From NCBI GenBank assembly GCA_900556465.1, contig USPK01000026.1:1-22875 (forward strand): a DNA stretch of 22,875 bases, in the 5' to 3' direction. Below are positions 22,715-22,875 of this stretch, one piece after another. Origin of the DNA: an uncultured Prevotella sp. (lineage in GTDB: Bacteria > Bacteroidota > Bacteroidia > Bacteroidales > Bacteroidaceae). Both the position numbers and the translations under genes were made by a program. The notes below the pieces were generated by a model. That model did no database searches. It was not told where the DNA came from and saw nothing but the letters and a program-made list of their open reading frames with translations. Within the stretch, counting starts at the first letter, position 1. Every line of letters starts with the position of its first letter.

Positions 22715-22745
22715 CAAAATTACGGCAACTTGAGTTACGGGCAAA
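22715..22745 (-). promoter_or_regulatory. Consensus Bacteroidota promoter of the GSCFA-murF-alr operon
   Basis: On the minus strand TTTG (22745 to 22742), exactly 19 bases, then TAATTTTG (22722 to 22715): both elements and the spacing match the consensus TTTG-N19-TAnnTTTG. The -7 box ends 8 bases before the ATG at 22706, so the message is nearly leaderless. Confidence 0.85.
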
Positions 22746-22824
22746 GCCTTGTCCGCCTTTTTCTCCACCCTTTCGCGCCCGGCCTTTCCCCATGGCCCTC
22801 CGGGCGCCGTCCGGCGGGCGCGCC

Positions 22825-22875
22825 ACGGGGCTAAGGCCCGTAAAAACTGGAATAGGCCCCGTAAAAACTGGGCTA
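22825..22875. repeat. Repeat array D: at least three 17-bp units, cut by the window edge
   Basis: Units: ACGGGGCTAAGGCCCGT (22825-22841), ACTGGAATAGGCCCCGT (22846-22862) and ACTGGGCTA... (22867 onward, cut). Both linkers are AAAA. Unit order and linkers match array B, and 22849-22875 is identical to 14567-14593. Confidence 0.9.

Noticed and set aside
22707..22826. N-terminal extension of the GSCFA protein
   Set aside because: It would read through the consensus promoter and into repeat array D.
6488..22875. The 21-bp periodic arrays as CRISPR
   Set aside because: The spacers are only 4 bp and mostly AAAA, the units vary and flip orientation, and there are no cas genes nearby.

Overview
The window is a GC-rich piece of chromosome from a member of the Bacteroidota, most likely order Bacteroidales. 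Four things support this. Several genes are preceded by the Bacteroidota promoter -7 box TAnnTTTG (TACATTTG, TATTTTTG, TAACTTTG, TAATTTTG, TACCTTTG), in one case with an ideal TTTG-N19 spacing. A secreted subtilase ends in what looks like a type IX secretion (Por) sorting domain. There is a MurF-alanine racemase fusion next to a GSCFA protein. There is also a four-component 2-oxoacid:ferredoxin oxidoreductase typical of anaerobic Bacteroidales. I cannot name the genus. Gene content is mostly chromosomal housekeeping; I see no phage, transposase, tRNA, rRNA or CRISPR.

Layout, left to right. Bases 1-10,000 are read leftward. They hold a YgiQ-type radical SAM protein (C-terminus cut by the window edge), a 103-residue unknown, a large secreted amidase-fold protein with a golvesin-type domain inserted in it, a small PlsC-like acyltransferase and an 87-residue conserved-looking unknown. 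Then comes the kor cluster, transcribed TPR protein - ferredoxin - KorA - two-TM small membrane protein - KorB - KorC. At 10,000-14,500 the reading direction flips. An AraC-type regulator reduced to its DNA-binding domain is followed by a UPF0597/CyuA-type L-cysteine desulfidase, then the secreted S8 peptidase with a very clear intrinsic terminator. At 14,670-18,350 (leftward) lie a KefB-like cation:proton antiporter and peptidase T. Divergent from pepT is guanine deaminase guaD (rightward). At 19,200-22,706 (leftward) a GSCFA protein and MurF-Alr form one transcription unit behind a near-perfect promoter.

The main unexplained signal is a dispersed family of short intergenic repeats: a 17-bp near-palindromic unit, consensus ACGGGGCTAAGGCCCGT, arrayed with 4-bp linkers so that the period is exactly 21 bp (two helical turns). 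Four arrays occur in about 16 kb (6488-6546, 14543-14622, 19051-19109, 22825 to the right edge). All are intergenic, and three sit at 3' ends of genes, two of them between convergent genes. Units exist in sequence subtypes and in both orientations, and the linkers fall into two classes (AAAA and NGCG). They resemble REP/BIME elements in logic but I do not recognise the family.

How the genes fit together: the kor cluster is a ferredoxin-linked oxidative decarboxylation module with a possible membrane tether. CyuA, PepT and the S8 peptidase fit peptide and amino-acid fermentation. MurF-Alr and the amidase-fold protein act on the cell wall.
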